NCBI GenBank assembly: GCA_037074615.1
Contig: CM073537.1
Coordinates: forward strand, 12,171,989 to 12,235,988
Direction: 5' to 3'
Length of the DNA stretch: 64,000 bases
From: Leucaena leucocephala
Lineage: Eukaryota; Streptophyta; Magnoliopsida; Fabales; Fabaceae
Positions 10,940 to 23,284 of this stretch are shown here, piece by piece (positions within the stretch are counted from its first letter, which is position 1; each line of letters starts with the position of its first letter). The position numbers and the translations under genes were made by a program. Below the pieces are notes generated by a model. The model searched no databases and was not told the origin of the DNA. It saw only the letters and a list, made by a program, of their open reading frames with translations.

Positions 10940-11783
10940 CTAAAATCTAGTCAAATGAGAAGGTATTAGGCTAGTTTCAATGAAATTAACTAAATGAGCA
11001 TACAAAGGTTCCAAAATAGCAACCAAACAAAGAGATTGATCAGGGAAAGAATCATAAATAAGATCAAAACTAAGTACTCCTCTAGTCTCTATTGGTAATA
11101 TGCTTAGATGATCTGCAACATGGTTCACATTTCTAGCTCGATCCCTTACTTCTATATCAAACTCTTGAAGTAGTAGCATCCATCATTGAAGTCTTGGCTA
11201 AGATTGAGGTTTATGTACTTGACGACTGTATGATCTATGTATACAACAACTTTGGAGTTAACGAATAAGCTTTGAATTTATCCAAAGCCACTACGATTGC
11301 ATATAATTCTTTCTCAGTAGTGGTGTAATTAATTTGAGCAGCATCAAGTGTTTTTGAAGCATAGGCAATCACTCTAGATAAATTACCTTCCTTTTGACCT
11401 ATCATAGCTCCCACAGCATAATTGAAAGTATCACATGATAGTTCAAAAGGAAGATCCCAATTTGGTGAAGTTAGGATAGGTGGAGAAACCAACCTATCCT
11501 TCAATTTTTCAAAAGCCTCTTTGCAATCAGTACAGAAAACAAAGTCATTGTCCTTTTGCAGAAGCCTTGAGAGTGGTAGAGCAATTTTGCTAAAGTCTTT
11601 GATGAATCTTCTATAAAATCCAACATGCCCCAAAAAAGATCGAAGTGTTTTTATAGTTGTGGGGTAGGGCAATAAGGAAATTACTTCAATTTTTGCTTTA
11701 TCCACCTCAATTCCCTTGCTAGATATAAGATGTCCAAGTACTATTCCATGATCTACCATGAAATAACACTTTTCAAAATTCAA
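10940..11783 (-). pseudogene. E1 RNase H remnant (Athila)
   Basis: Two open pieces, 11235-11783 and 10940-11179. The first holds the end of RT/connection (HGIVLGHLIS, SFLGHVGFYRRFIKDFS) and the start of RNase H (LSCDTFNYAVGAMIGQ, TTEKELYAIV with Glu); the second holds DRARNVNHVADHLSI, the final Asp motif. A break separates them near 11180-11234. RNase H would remove the RNA template. Confidence 0.85.
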
Positions 11784-12449
11784 AACCAGTTTTTTCTTAA
11801 TACATCAGTAAGGATTCTATCAAGTCTCTCAAGACACTCATCAAAAGAATTACCATATACAGTAAAATTATCCATGAACACAGCCATGCATTTTTCAATA
11901 AAATCAGAAATATAGAAAGCATACAACGTTGAAATGTGCCAGGGGCATTACACAAACCAAATGTCATTCTTTTATAAGCATATGTACCAAAAGGACATGT
12001 AAATGTGGTCTTTTCTTGGTCCCTCGATTTTATGGGAATCTGGAATACCCATTCAGGAAATAGTAATGACTTTTCCCTGCTAATCTCTCTAGCATTTGAT
12101 CAATGAAAGGTTAGGAAAAATGATCTTTCCTAGTAGAGTCGTTTAACTTCCTATGGTCAATACAAACCCTCCAGGAAATTTTCACTCTAGTAGGTATCAA
12201 CTCATTATTCTCATTCTTTACTACTGTCAGACCGCTCATTTTAGGCACTACATGCACAGGGGATACTCATTCACTATCTAAAATGGCATATATGATTCCT
12301 GCTTTTAATAATTTACTAATCTCCTTCTTAACCACATCAGAGATCAACAGGTTTAATCTCCTTTGGGGTTGTTTAATTGGCTTAGAATCTTCATTCAGCA
12401 AAATCCTATGAGTGCAAACAGTGGCATCTACCCTTTTATCAGCTAATTG
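11784..12449 (-). pseudogene. E1 reverse transcriptase remnant (Athila)
   Basis: No long open frame remains, but translated blocks in shifting frames match Athila RT. Around 11845-11880 the catalytic motif reads FMDN, so the second catalytic Asp is Asn; it is followed by YGNSFDECLERL. Upstream near 12120-12190 is the LNDSTRKDHF-type block. Stops and one-base shifts are frequent, so the domain is dead. Confidence 0.75.
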
Positions 12450-13363
12450 CTAACCCAAATCCTCTATATTCTTCCTAAGCATGCTTAATAACCTAGACTC
12501 TTCACTAACAGTTAAAGCACTAGAAATTATTACTGGCAATTTCGACTCTGGCTCATAGTAAGCATACTTAAGATTAGGAAGTAAATCTTTTAACTCTAAT
12601 TTAGGGAGTTGAACAATAGAAGGGATAAGATGGGGGTAATCATTCAAATTAGAAATATTCCCTTTTGTAGATTCTTGGAGGTTGCTTATATTCAGCTCAT
12701 TAGGACATTCCATCTTGCCTGTAGTCTCTTCAGGAGTTACACCAAGCTTAAGTTGGTCTACAGCTACAACATAGTTGAGATCACCCTTTCTTATACCTGC
12801 ATCATTGGTATAGATCAAATCACTCAAGAATCTTAAAGTATGTGAAGTAATTTTGGACTGTGAGTGAGGATAACTAGAGTTAGAATATATTGGCCCTTAA
12901 CCAAAATAGTGGAGTGTGGAACTGAAGGCATTGGGAATTCACTGGTTGTGTCTACTATTTCTGGTCGCGACCTCTCAGGCTTATTTTCAACTTCTAGTCG
13001 CGACTTAAACTCATAGAGATTGTCTCTAAAATATTTGGTTGTGACCTCTTCATCTTTGCGCCGTGACAGGATATCTCTGGAGTCTTTAGTCGCGACCAAT
13101 AGGTCTTCTTGTCGTGACCCAATTTTACAGAGAGCTTTTCCCTCAGCAGACTGATATTTGGTCATGACTTGTAGGCCTTTACGTCGTGACTTGTGGTCAC
13201 AGAAGCTCAACCCTTCTTCATTTGTTTTACTTCTAACTTCCAGAGTATCTTGTGACCCTTTAAAATCACTCACAAACTCTTTTCCAAAAGCATTATCACT
13301 GGCAAATGATGAAATCACATCTACATTTAATGAAAATGAGAAATCTTGAGAGGGTAAAAGCAT
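12450..13363 (-). pseudogene. E1 linker between protease and RT, with inserted repeats
   Basis: Two open pieces: 12450-12827, whose end (LPNLKYAYYEPESKLPVIIS) is the conserved Athila run-in to RT, and 12833-13363, a charged Lys/Arg-rich segment without known domain. The second piece is largely the translation of the GTCGCGAC-type repeats at 12960-13200, which give recurring peptides such as VATK and VTTK. The expansion therefore kept the frame, at least for a time. Confidence 0.7.
12960..13200. repeat. GTCGCGAC array in E1
   Basis: About nine irregular units, each centred on GTCGCGAC or one-step decay forms (gtcgtgac, gtcatgac, gttgtgac), spaced roughly 20-40 bases. Clear copies are near 12963, 12997, 13089, 13111 and 13183. 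Confidence 0.75.
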
Positions 13364-13405
13364 GCTATTTACATCTAAACAGTTAAAACATGATACATTA
13401 CCTTT

Positions 13406-13953
13406 TCAAGAGCAAGAAAAAGAGTAAACAGAAGAAAGAGATTCAAAATAATCATCATACGCACTCAAAGATAAATTTGAATCCTCATGTTCCTGAAATG
13501 CTTCATATGAGTTATGGGAATTATGAAACAGAAAATTATACCCATCATGCAAGCTCAATTCATGCTCATCCCTAGTCTCATTAATAGCATAGTCAATGGA
13601 GTTCAACCCAGTGAAAGTAGAATTATCAAAAGGATATTTCATTACTTCATTCATGTTGAAAGTTACCACATGTTCTCCAACTTCCATTGTGATGGAACTA
13701 TGTTTTATACTAATAATTGTCTTGGAGGTTTGAAGGAAAGGTCTGCCTAGGATCAAAACGCTCTCACTCACTAGCTCACTGGATATGTCCAGAACATAAA
13801 AATCAGCTGGGAACACTAAGTCCTTAACCTGCATAAGAATATCCTTAAGAATTCCCTTGGGATACCTAATCGACCTATCAGCTAACTGGAACACTACACT
13901 TCTATCTCTAAGATTCTTAATAGCTAAGGCTAAGTATACCGACCAAGGTATTA
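13406..13953 (-). pseudogene. E1 protease, C-terminal part
   Basis: Open frame of 162 residues from an internal Met. FQLADRSIRYPKGILKDIL, VFPADFYVLD and VLILGRPFL are the Athila protease/linker blocks after the active-site loop. The N-terminal part, with DIGAAIN, lies across the B insertion at 44757-44950. Target duplication tatta is at 13949-13953. The acidic tail before 13406 has no recognisable domain. Confidence 0.82.
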
Positions 13954-16912
13954 TGTAATATCCTTATTTTTGTACGTCTTAGGGACCATTCGGTAGCACT
14001 TAGAACCACTTACATGACCCTTGAAGTCCATTAGCTAAATCTAGAATTTTTACTCTTGGCGAGTTACTGTTCATATGGTATTCCAGATTAGGCGATGAAC
14101 TTCAAAAAATCATCATTAATTCTAGAAAAATTAAAATGAAGTGGTTCAGAATTCTACTCAAAGCTAACATCTTGAATATTAAGGGAAAAATAATTTCCTG
14201 ACCAAATTCTTATCCAATTAATACAGTTTAATCGTTAAATATTACTGTTCATTTAGTCAAAAATTCTGAAAAAGATTCTGGTCCCTGACTTTGAAAAATT
14301 CTTTCTCTTTGTACAGACATCAAAATAAGGCATTATTGGTTTCAAAATGAATCTTGACATGTTAAATAAATGTATGTAAAATTTCATACATTTATCTTAT
14401 CATTTACTATTTTCCATTGCATCGTGACCATCACTGTTCGGATTGGTCATATAGCAACATTATATATAACAATTCTTCACATAACCACATATAACATTTA
14501 CATTAACCAATCCTAACCCCTCTTCATGCTTCTTCATCCTCTTTTATCATTCATAAACCTGTTGGGATTGCGATTACATGGAGGGGGTGAGATTTCTAGG
14601 AAAATCTCAGTAGCAAATAGTACTAAACAATGCATGTATTAATATAAATACTTGTGCTTGCTTGTGAAATTATTAACATTGTGTAATGTGCATGCTTCCA
14701 TGTATCATATGAAATACAATTGGCCAATGTAATCATAGAAACAGAGCTTCAATCATATACACATATGCAACACAATTCAACATAGCCATAGCACAACCAA
14801 GGATACATTCAATACATACAAGTTTAGGATAAGTTTACTACCTTATTGCTTTACTTCCTTTCACTTTAACTTTGTTTCTTCCTTCTTACTTTTCCTTGAT
14901 GTGTGGCTGCCACTTTTGAGTCCACAATCAAATCTTAACATCACATAATCATCCATTCATTACAATCTAACTTCTCTTGAACATTGAGCTTACTTAAATA
15001 CATTAACTTCCCTTAATCTTTACTAGTTGACTTGGCATTTGAATCAATTGATGTCTTGACTTTACCCTACACAATTTCACCTTTTGAATCCATTTATGAA
15101 CTTAGAATCATGAAATTCCAGCTCCCAGGCACTGTTATGGACATATTTGAAAAACATGTATAATTCCTCCAAAAATTCTCATTTTTTATTCCAAAGCTTC
15201 CCATACTTGTTTCTCTACTTTATCCCACACAACTTTTTATTTTAAAACCATTGGAAGCATCAAAATCATGAAAATCCAATCATTGTTCATGCATGTGAAC
15301 AGTACATAGAAGACTTTCAACAATTATAACTTTAATTCCAATGCTTCCAAGGTTCAAAACCCATCCAATCCTACACAAAATCATCATATAAATTCAAAGG
15401 AAGTATTAGATCATTAAAATTCATTCTTCTTATATCCTGAACAGTGCAGACCGAAAGGTCTCTTTCATGGCAAGTCAAGAATATCAACTTGATTTAATAA
15501 CCAATCATCTAAACCAACTTATCTAAGCCTTAATCACATAGTTCTACCTTTATCTACTTCTTCCTCCTCTAACTTAAGATTTGGAAAGCAAGTATACTCT
15601 AGGTGTAATGGCATTTCTAACCACTAAAACCTAGGTTTTACCCTTCCAAAACACATATAAATAAACTAAGAAGAATTGCTTACCTAAGGTACTTCCTTGG
15701 GTGGCTTCTCCTTGATCTTATTTTGAGGTCTTTCTTCATTTTGGCATGGTTTCTCTAAGGGTACTCAAGATGCACGAAATTATGAAGACAATGTGGGGTA
15801 TTTATATCCAAAACTTTGCACCTTGGGTCCATAATGTTCTCACTTTTTCTAATTATTACAATAGCTTAATCTTGAATTTGATTGGTTAATTTTTGGATTA
15901 ATTAACTTTAATCATCATTAGGTTAATTCTTATATTATTTATTGCATTTTAGCCCATGGGATAACCTTTCTTTCTTCTTCTTGGTGCCAAGTGTAAAGCT
16001 TGTGTGACCCACCATGTGCAAAACCTTAATTCTCCTTTATCCTTTTTTTTTTCAAAAATTCATAAATTATTCATTATTGGACTTGGGCTCCAAGACAACT
16101 TTTGGGCTGCCCTAGGACAAATCTTGAGCCTTGCTTAGGTCCAATTGCTAATTGGCATAAATCCCAAGGCACTTTCCCTTATACCGATATCCTTAAATTA
16201 CCCTAGTCTTGAAATAAATGCTAGACACCTCTTTTAATGGTTCTAGCATTTTTAGAAATTCATTCTAATATAAAATAAATTCCCTTCAAAGTCTCATAAA
16301 TTTCTGGACCCAGAAGTCTTGATAAAAATTACATATATTTCCTTTAAACCCTTTATCGGTGTCCTTTTTCACCGTAAATTCCATAATTAATTCTACATGA
16401 CTCCTTTTTTTACTTCTGTCAGTTTCATAAATTCTCATATTAATTATAACAATTTACTACCAAATTTTATTTGATTATGAGGTCCAGAAGATACTACAAT
16501 AATGACCAAACTTCTAAAATTAATATCAATTTTTCGGGACCTCAAATCAAAATTCTATGTAGTGTTAAACTGATCAGAATAATTTTCTCTATTTACTGGA
16601 AAAATTTGGGACTAAACTGATTCCGAGCATTTTTAGGCCTTTTCCGACTCAACTTTTTATATTTACCATTTTATCCTTAGACTTTTCATAATTACACTTT
16701 AGGCCCTCAACTTTTCATAAATATACTTAATGGCCCAAATCTTTTGTGTACTTTACATTTCATACCATAGAACTTTTAGACTTTTCATTTTAGTCCCTCT
16801 TCTTTATTCCTTTGTCTACTCATCACTTTTCCTCTTATTTCATCATCATAATCCTTTCCAAACCTCTTTCCTTTATCAGTCTTACACAGATAGGGAAAGT
16901 TAGGATATGACA
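13954..16912 (-). repeat. B 3' LTR
   Basis: Starts tgtaatatcc and ends gatatgaca. Minus-strand TATAAATA at 15799-15806; hairpin gagatttctaggaaaatctc at 14589-14608 followed by agtagcaaa. Collinear along its whole length with the partner at 41816-44751 but with many differences, so the insertion is old. Confidence 0.88.
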
Positions 16913-16926
16913 TTTCTACCCCCCTT
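16913..16926 (-). promoter_or_regulatory. B polypurine tract
   Basis: Minus-strand run AAGGGGGGTAGAAA directly against the 3' LTR edge; it primes plus-strand cDNA. The next bases (aaataaatttcatcctc) are shared with C (21950-21970) and A2 (24985-25003). Confidence 0.85.
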
Positions 16927-19578
16927 AAAATAAATTTCATCCTCAAAATTTACTGGGTACCTTAGTCAACTATCACATGTATATCGGCTCTCTATACTCT
17001 TTTCTGTTTTATGATGAAGGTTTAGGGGATCATCTCTTATCTTTTATCTTGACAACTAGCGGAGTTCTTTCAATATCCGCTTCATGTCTTTGCTTTCATT
17101 ACTCTGCTTTTTTGAATCAACTCAATCAGAGTTGAACTTCTACTTTATTTTGTTACTTGCTTACTTGCTTTGCATCTATTCGCTCATGGATAACTCATTA
17201 TCCTTGACTTGTGAGTAGTGTCCATTTCTTTCATATCAAACTCTCTCGAATATTTCTGTATTCGGGAGTTTTCATCAACTACTCATCATACTTTCTAGCA
17301 TTTATCTCTTATTACTTATCTTAGTATCTCGTAGAGTTCCTTAACATCTGCAAAGCTTCATCTCTCTTTTCGTATAATATATTTCTTTTCTTAGAAACTC
17401 TTATCACTCTATTGTTGCTCTTATTATCTTTAATAATTTAGCATCATACAGAGAGAGGACTTATGCAGTTATTCTTTTCTTTACTTTACTGCTAAGTAGG
17501 AGCACATACTCTCACATGCATAATGCCTGGCCAATGTGTTGCAGGATTGCATACCTGCTCATGAATGCAAAGCTCTAACATCAAAGCTCAAGCATTCCTT
17601 TTCTTAATATGCATAGCTCTAATACTCGGAGCTTGTACAGCTCCAACAATAGGAGTTTTAGCATATTTTACAAACATAACATAATGGCTGGCATTTCATG
17701 CAAGGAGTGAAAGCTCTCACTTACTATTCTATCTGTAACATAACATTTAAATATCTTATCCCTATAAAAGGGAGCCTCTCTATCTGTCAATAGAATTAGC
17801 TACAAAGCCACTTCGTATTATACTTCTCAACACATATTTCTCATTATGTATCTCATTACATACTTCTCATACCGTATCATGGCACATCTTGCTAAATCTG
17901 GCTGTATTATGACATGTCTTATCATGACTTGAGATACCATAAGTCTAACATTCTCTTTAACTTATAACTTTCTGAGGAAGATCTTGCTCTTAAGTCTTTC
18001 TAACTTCCTCTTGACATAAATCTGTAATTTAAATCTTTCCTTTTAAATCCACTCTATTTGGACTTGACATAAGGGTTCTAATCCCTTATCATTCATAACC
18101 CCTTTCTAACTTTTTATAACTCTTTTTATCATTTTACTTAACTTTGTGCATCTATGCCAAACTTCTATGGCATTTACACCTCTTCTCATCACTTCACACG
18201 GATATCACCCATCATTGGGCTACTCTTTACTTAAACACATTTCAATCAATCGTGATACTAGGTTAGGGCTAGGTTACTCTTTGCACAGTTTTAAGCCCTA
18301 GAATTCTCTTTCTCATATAACCATGTTCTATCTATACTCTACCTTGGACCCTCTTCTCTGGGTCTCTGTAGCCTTTTAATTTCTTTATCCTCATCTGGAG
18401 GATCTATCTAATCATACTTCTCTGTTCTTAAAACATATGGGGTTCTCTTCTTTGTTTCCCAGGCATACTTCTACAAAACTTTGAATATCAACACTCAGAT
18501 TTTAACTTGGATTCCGTCTTCGTTTAAGGGAAAACTAAATTCATTCTGTATATAATAGAGGCTATCTAAGGAAAATCATTATAAATAATTTTTTCTGGAT
18601 GAGTTTATCAACTAGTGAAGCTTCCTTACCTTCGTCTTTGGCATTCATCTTCCCAGAGAGATACTACATTATACTCATATCTTCATGGCTCATTACTTTC
18701 CTTAGGCTAAGTCTAACTGCGACCTCTGGATCTAACTGTGATCAACCATTATCCTCTTCAGAATCTAACTATGACTCTGAAGCTGTTAGGATCTAACTCC
18801 GATCCTGGAGCCATGCTAGGATCTAACTGTGATTCTGTTGTACTGTACCATAATCTCTAGAAGATCTTAAACCAATAGACTAAGTTATAAGGTTAACTGC
18901 TTCCACTTGTTAATAACTCAATAAATAAATAAAAATTTAATTTTTTTTACATCCAGTAGCCTCATATTATTTACCAAGACTTTACTTACTTCTTCTCTTA
19001 CTTAGGAGTTCCTTCTCATCTCTCATCTTTCTTAATTTACTAGGGTTTACCATGGGCTTTTGCCTTGTGCAATCATGGTCTAACCACCTGCCATTGCATT
19101 CTACTGCATGGCCTCATCATAACTACTCATTTCAATCTATGCTCTAATTGCGAACAATCTGTATCAGATCTAACTCTTATATGAAGAGTGATCTATACTC
19201 ATCAGAATCTACCTCTATCTGAGAGCCATCTGTTTCAGTTCCAACTCTTATATGAAGAGTGATCTGAAAACAATCTCTTTACTGTTATCTACTGATCTTT
19301 CTGTATACCATTCCTTTCAATAGAAATGGCCCTGAGTACTGCATTCACAAGTCTACAAAAATACCTGAGTAACCTCAATAATATCATATCTGAATATCAT
19401 ATCATAACTTATTGTCCTATTAACTGAGGCTGTTTATCATCCTCAATACATTCCTTATTGCATGTCATATGGTATGGGAGCAACATAACTTTCTCATAAC
19501 TTCCCTGCATATACTGAAAAAGGGTAGTATTCATTCATCACAGCATACTCTTACATGCATGTCATCATAGGACAACTG
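16927..19578 (-). other. B internal region, left part, non-coding
   Basis: About 2.65 kb without any long ORF or recognisable coding block. It is T/C-rich on the plus strand, with degenerate phrases such as gagttcttt and ctctaacat. It is collinear with C from the PPT to about 23280, resumes homology at C 32209 on, and ends at target duplication aactg (19574-19578). The best short ORF (18599-18796) is shared with C but contains the tandem repeat below, so I do not call it a gene. Confidence 0.75.
18705..18840. repeat. Degenerate tandem repeats (gatctaactgcgat type) in B
   Basis: Five or six units of roughly 20-30 bases built on (g)atctaactgYgat. Copies of the same array lie at 22950-23070 in C. 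Related units with ctctaactgcga and gatccaactcttat lie at 19140-19265 (B) and 32280-32440 (C). Confidence 0.7.
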
Positions 19579-21939
19579 TGTCACATCCTCACTTTCCTAG
19601 CTTCATCTTCTCTAAACCAGTACCCTGTTATGTTTGGAAAATATAGGGGTGAGATTTCGGGGGAAGTCTCAGTAGCAAATGGTACCATTCAATGTATACA
19701 AGATGAATGCAAGTGCATGACATGTGTTCTTTATCTTTATTTAGCTTCCATTTGCATACTTTCATGCTCCATGCCTATCACTATTATGTATAACCATAAA
19801 CTCATAAAGGGCAGAGCATATATTACCATAATCATATATCATAATCATATTAACACACAAGCATATACATCAAGCATACAAGAATGGGTAAGTCTACTAC
19901 CTGACAAGCAGCCTCTCCTCTAGTCCTTAACCTTTGATATGAGGTTCTACCTTTTCATAGGTCAGAGCCTATACATAGCATAATAATATTTCATTATGAT
20001 CTTATCCAGCGTAACTCCACTTAACTCAGGCTTATCTTGAGATAATACCCCTATTCTGACAATCCCCTAACTTTCTTTCTATCCACAGCTAACCTTATAG
20101 AGAGAGATATTTCTCTATTCTAACTATTTAATTTATAAGAACAATCCTCTAATTTATTAGAGCAGGGACTAGAATAAATTACTTACCTTATTCCTAAGCT
20201 TGCCGAGTCCCTAAGCTCCTTGGATTGCTCCGAGCTCATCCAGCACTCCTTCTTTCTCTTCCTTCCTTTCGTTCTTTATTTCTTTCTCTTTCTCTCTCTT
20301 CCTTTCTCTTCTTCTTAGCCATGGGTGTGCTTTGGAATGGGAGGGGAAGGGGTATTTATAGGTGGAGGGAGGTAGAATGGATGGCTCAGACCGAATCACG
20401 ATGAACGGTTCAGATCGCTCAACTTCCTTAAGAAGCTTCGCCTGCATCATCGTGATGACATCATCATCCTCAATGACTCATCAAAGTGACATCATCAAGG
20501 GAAACCTCAAATTCTTAGGTGTCACAATGGTGGGGCCCTTGGGATACCTCTCCAGTTTACTCAGCACTTCCAGAGAATTCCAGAGTCCTATCCTAGAATA
20601 AACGGCTGTGATAGTGCCACGTGTCCATAGCTTTTTCTTATTTCCTTAGATCAGTTCCATGTGGCATCTTGATGGGCCCCATGAGGACACCTTTCATGCC
20701 ACGTCATAGCTTCCAGATAAGTTCAAATCTTTATCTGATCAATTCCCCGGTTATCACTCCGATCGGGTAACTTTACTTTATTGAAAACTCACTAAAATAT
20801 TACTTTAATGCCACTTTAACTCACATAACCTTTGGTCCACGTTTTTGGACTCTTGGAATGTCATCTTGGTCCTCTGATCAAGCTCAAGTACTCAGATGGC
20901 TCAATTCCTAAGAAACATCCTCTGGCAAATTACCAAAATGCCCTCGGTCCATCTTTATTTACTTTAATGAGTATAGGGCCATTATTGTCTTTTCACATCT
21001 TACCAGAGTATTTCTTGACCCAGGTCAACTATCCAGATAACCTTCTTGATTGTCTCACCTTAGAAAAATGACCAAAATACCCTTTACTCATTCTTTACTT
21101 ATTTTATAACATAGGGGTATTTTCGTCATTTTGCACCTTTTTCTAGACACTGGCCCCTTTTACCCGATGAACTGATATCATGGGCCTAGGCCTCCCTTGG
21201 TGTCATCATGGGCCTCTATGTGACATCATCTGAGCTCACTCAGTCCCAGTTTGCTTACCGATTAATTTGCTAATCGGATATCGGGCGTTCATGAACTCCT
21301 GTCAAAATTCACTAATATGTGAATAACTTTTCTTATAGATCTCCTTTCGGGACTCCGTCAGTTCCCTAACCTCTATCTTCATGGGACGTATCTTCCTGTA
21401 ACTTTTCACTTATATCTGAGGTCCAGAAGATCTGATAAAAATTTTAGATAACTTTCATACTATCAGATAAATGTCAGCTATCTGAAACTCTAATAAAATT
21501 TATGTATTAGGCTAGATTAACCAGCACAACTTTCTCTATCTACTGATGAAATTTGGAACTGAAATGCTTTCGGGCATTTCTAAGCCGCTTCCGGCTCAAC
21601 TTTCTATAATTACCATTTTGCCACTGGAAACTTTTCCTCTTTTCAATTAAGTCCCTTAACTTTTCATAATTACACTTAATGGCCCACAACTTGTGTTACT
21701 TCCATTTTTGCACCATGGAACTTTTAAACTTTCACTTTAGTCCCTTTCTTTTTCAAAATGACCATTATAACCCTAGGGACTTTCACTATTTACATATAAG
21801 TCCCTGTACTTTCACTTATTTGAGTTTAGTCCCTAAAAACCCTCTGTATGTTTCTGGGACTTCTGCTCAAAGGGGTCTGGTAGCCTATCTATTTCAGGCT
21901 ACTTTCTGAGTCTCTGGCCCTAAAAATTGGGATATTATA
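19579..21939 (-). repeat. C 3' LTR
   Basis: Begins tgtcacatcc and ends gatattata, the final CA mutated to TA in both LTRs. Hairpin gagatttcgggggaagtctc at 19651-19670; TATAAATA (minus) at 20353-20360 with a CT/TTTC-rich stretch at 20240-20315 downstream. The stretch around 20905-20930 is the intact site matching the D2 insertion in the other LTR. Confidence 0.88.
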
Positions 21940-23284
21940 TTTCTACCAGCTTAAAATAAATTTCGTCCTCAAAATTTAATCAATACCTTAGCCAAACTAT
22001 CTTGACATTTGGCCGAGTGCTTTTATCATCCATAAAAACTTTACATCTCTTTTGTACTACTTATGTTCTCTTTTCTGAATCAACTCAATCTGAGTTGAAA
22101 TCTACTTTTTTCTATTACTCATCATTCTTCTATCATCTATTTATCTGCTTATGCTTATGGACAACTCATTATATTGAACTTATGAGTAGTGTTCATTTCT
22201 TTCATATCTTACCCTTCAGAATTTTGATGTAATTCTGGGGTCTACATTATTCATCTTAAACTTTGTTAATCTCTTAGGAGAAATACTGTTCTTTTTGCCT
22301 TTCTTTCTCCTAATACAAAATCATAATTTGAATTACGATTCTAATAACTTCTCTAACTTTAACTTTTCTCATCCTTTTATATAACTTTATGCATCTATGC
22401 CAAACCTTTATGGCATTTGCACTTTTTCTTATCCCTTCTTAGGGAGTCACCCATCATTAAGCTACTCTTGCCTTAGCACCTTTCAATTAAGCGTGCTATT
22501 AGGTTAGGGCTAGGTTACTCTTTGTATAGCTCTAGGCCCTAGTAATCTCTTTCTTATAGAATTGTGTTCTATCTTTGCTTTGCCTTAGACTCTCTTCTCT
22601 AGCTCTCTAGCCTTTTAATTTCTTTATCCTCATTTGGAGGATCTATCTAATCATACTTCTCTGTTCTTAAAATATATGGGGTTCTCTTCTCTGTTTTCCA
22701 GGCATACTTCTACAAAACTTTGAATATCAGCACTCAGATTTTAACTTGGACTCCGTCTTCGTTTAAGGAAAAATTAAGTTAAGTCTGTATATAATAGAGG
22801 CTATCTAAGGAAAACCATTATAAATAATTTTTCTAGATGAGTTTATCAACTAGTGAAGCTTCCTTACCTTCGTCTTTGGCATTCATCTTCCCAAAGAGAT
22901 ACTATATTGTACTCATATCTTTATGGCTCATTACTTTCCTTAGGCTAGGTCTAACTGCGACCTCAGGATCTAACTGCGATCAACTGTTAGCCTTTTCAGA
23001 ATCTAACTACGATCCTAGAGCCATGCTAGGATCTAACTGCGACCCTATAGAATCTAACTACGATTCTGCTGTACTGTATCATAATCTTTGGAAGATCTTA
23101 AACTAACAGACTAAGTTATAAGGCTAACTGCTTCCACTTGTTGATAACTCAATAAAAAAAATTTAATTTTTTTTACATCTAGTAGCCTCACATTATTTAC
23201 TAAGACTTTACTTATTTTCTCTCTTACTCAGGAGTTCCTTCTCATCTTTCTTACTTTACTGTGACTTACCATGCCTTGTGCAAT
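21940..23284 (-). other. C internal region, left part, with PPT
   Basis: Starts with a weakened PPT (tttctaccagctta, plus strand) and the shared block aaataaatttcgtcctc. The rest is non-coding, collinear with B 16930-19070. It contains the gatctaactgcgat array (22950-23070). It ends at gcaat (23280-23284), the A2 target. Confidence 0.75.

Noticed and set aside
18599..18796. Short ORF shared by B and C (also 22837-23106)
   Set aside because: Its second half is the gatctaactgcgat array, its length differs between copies, and it has no start context or domain.
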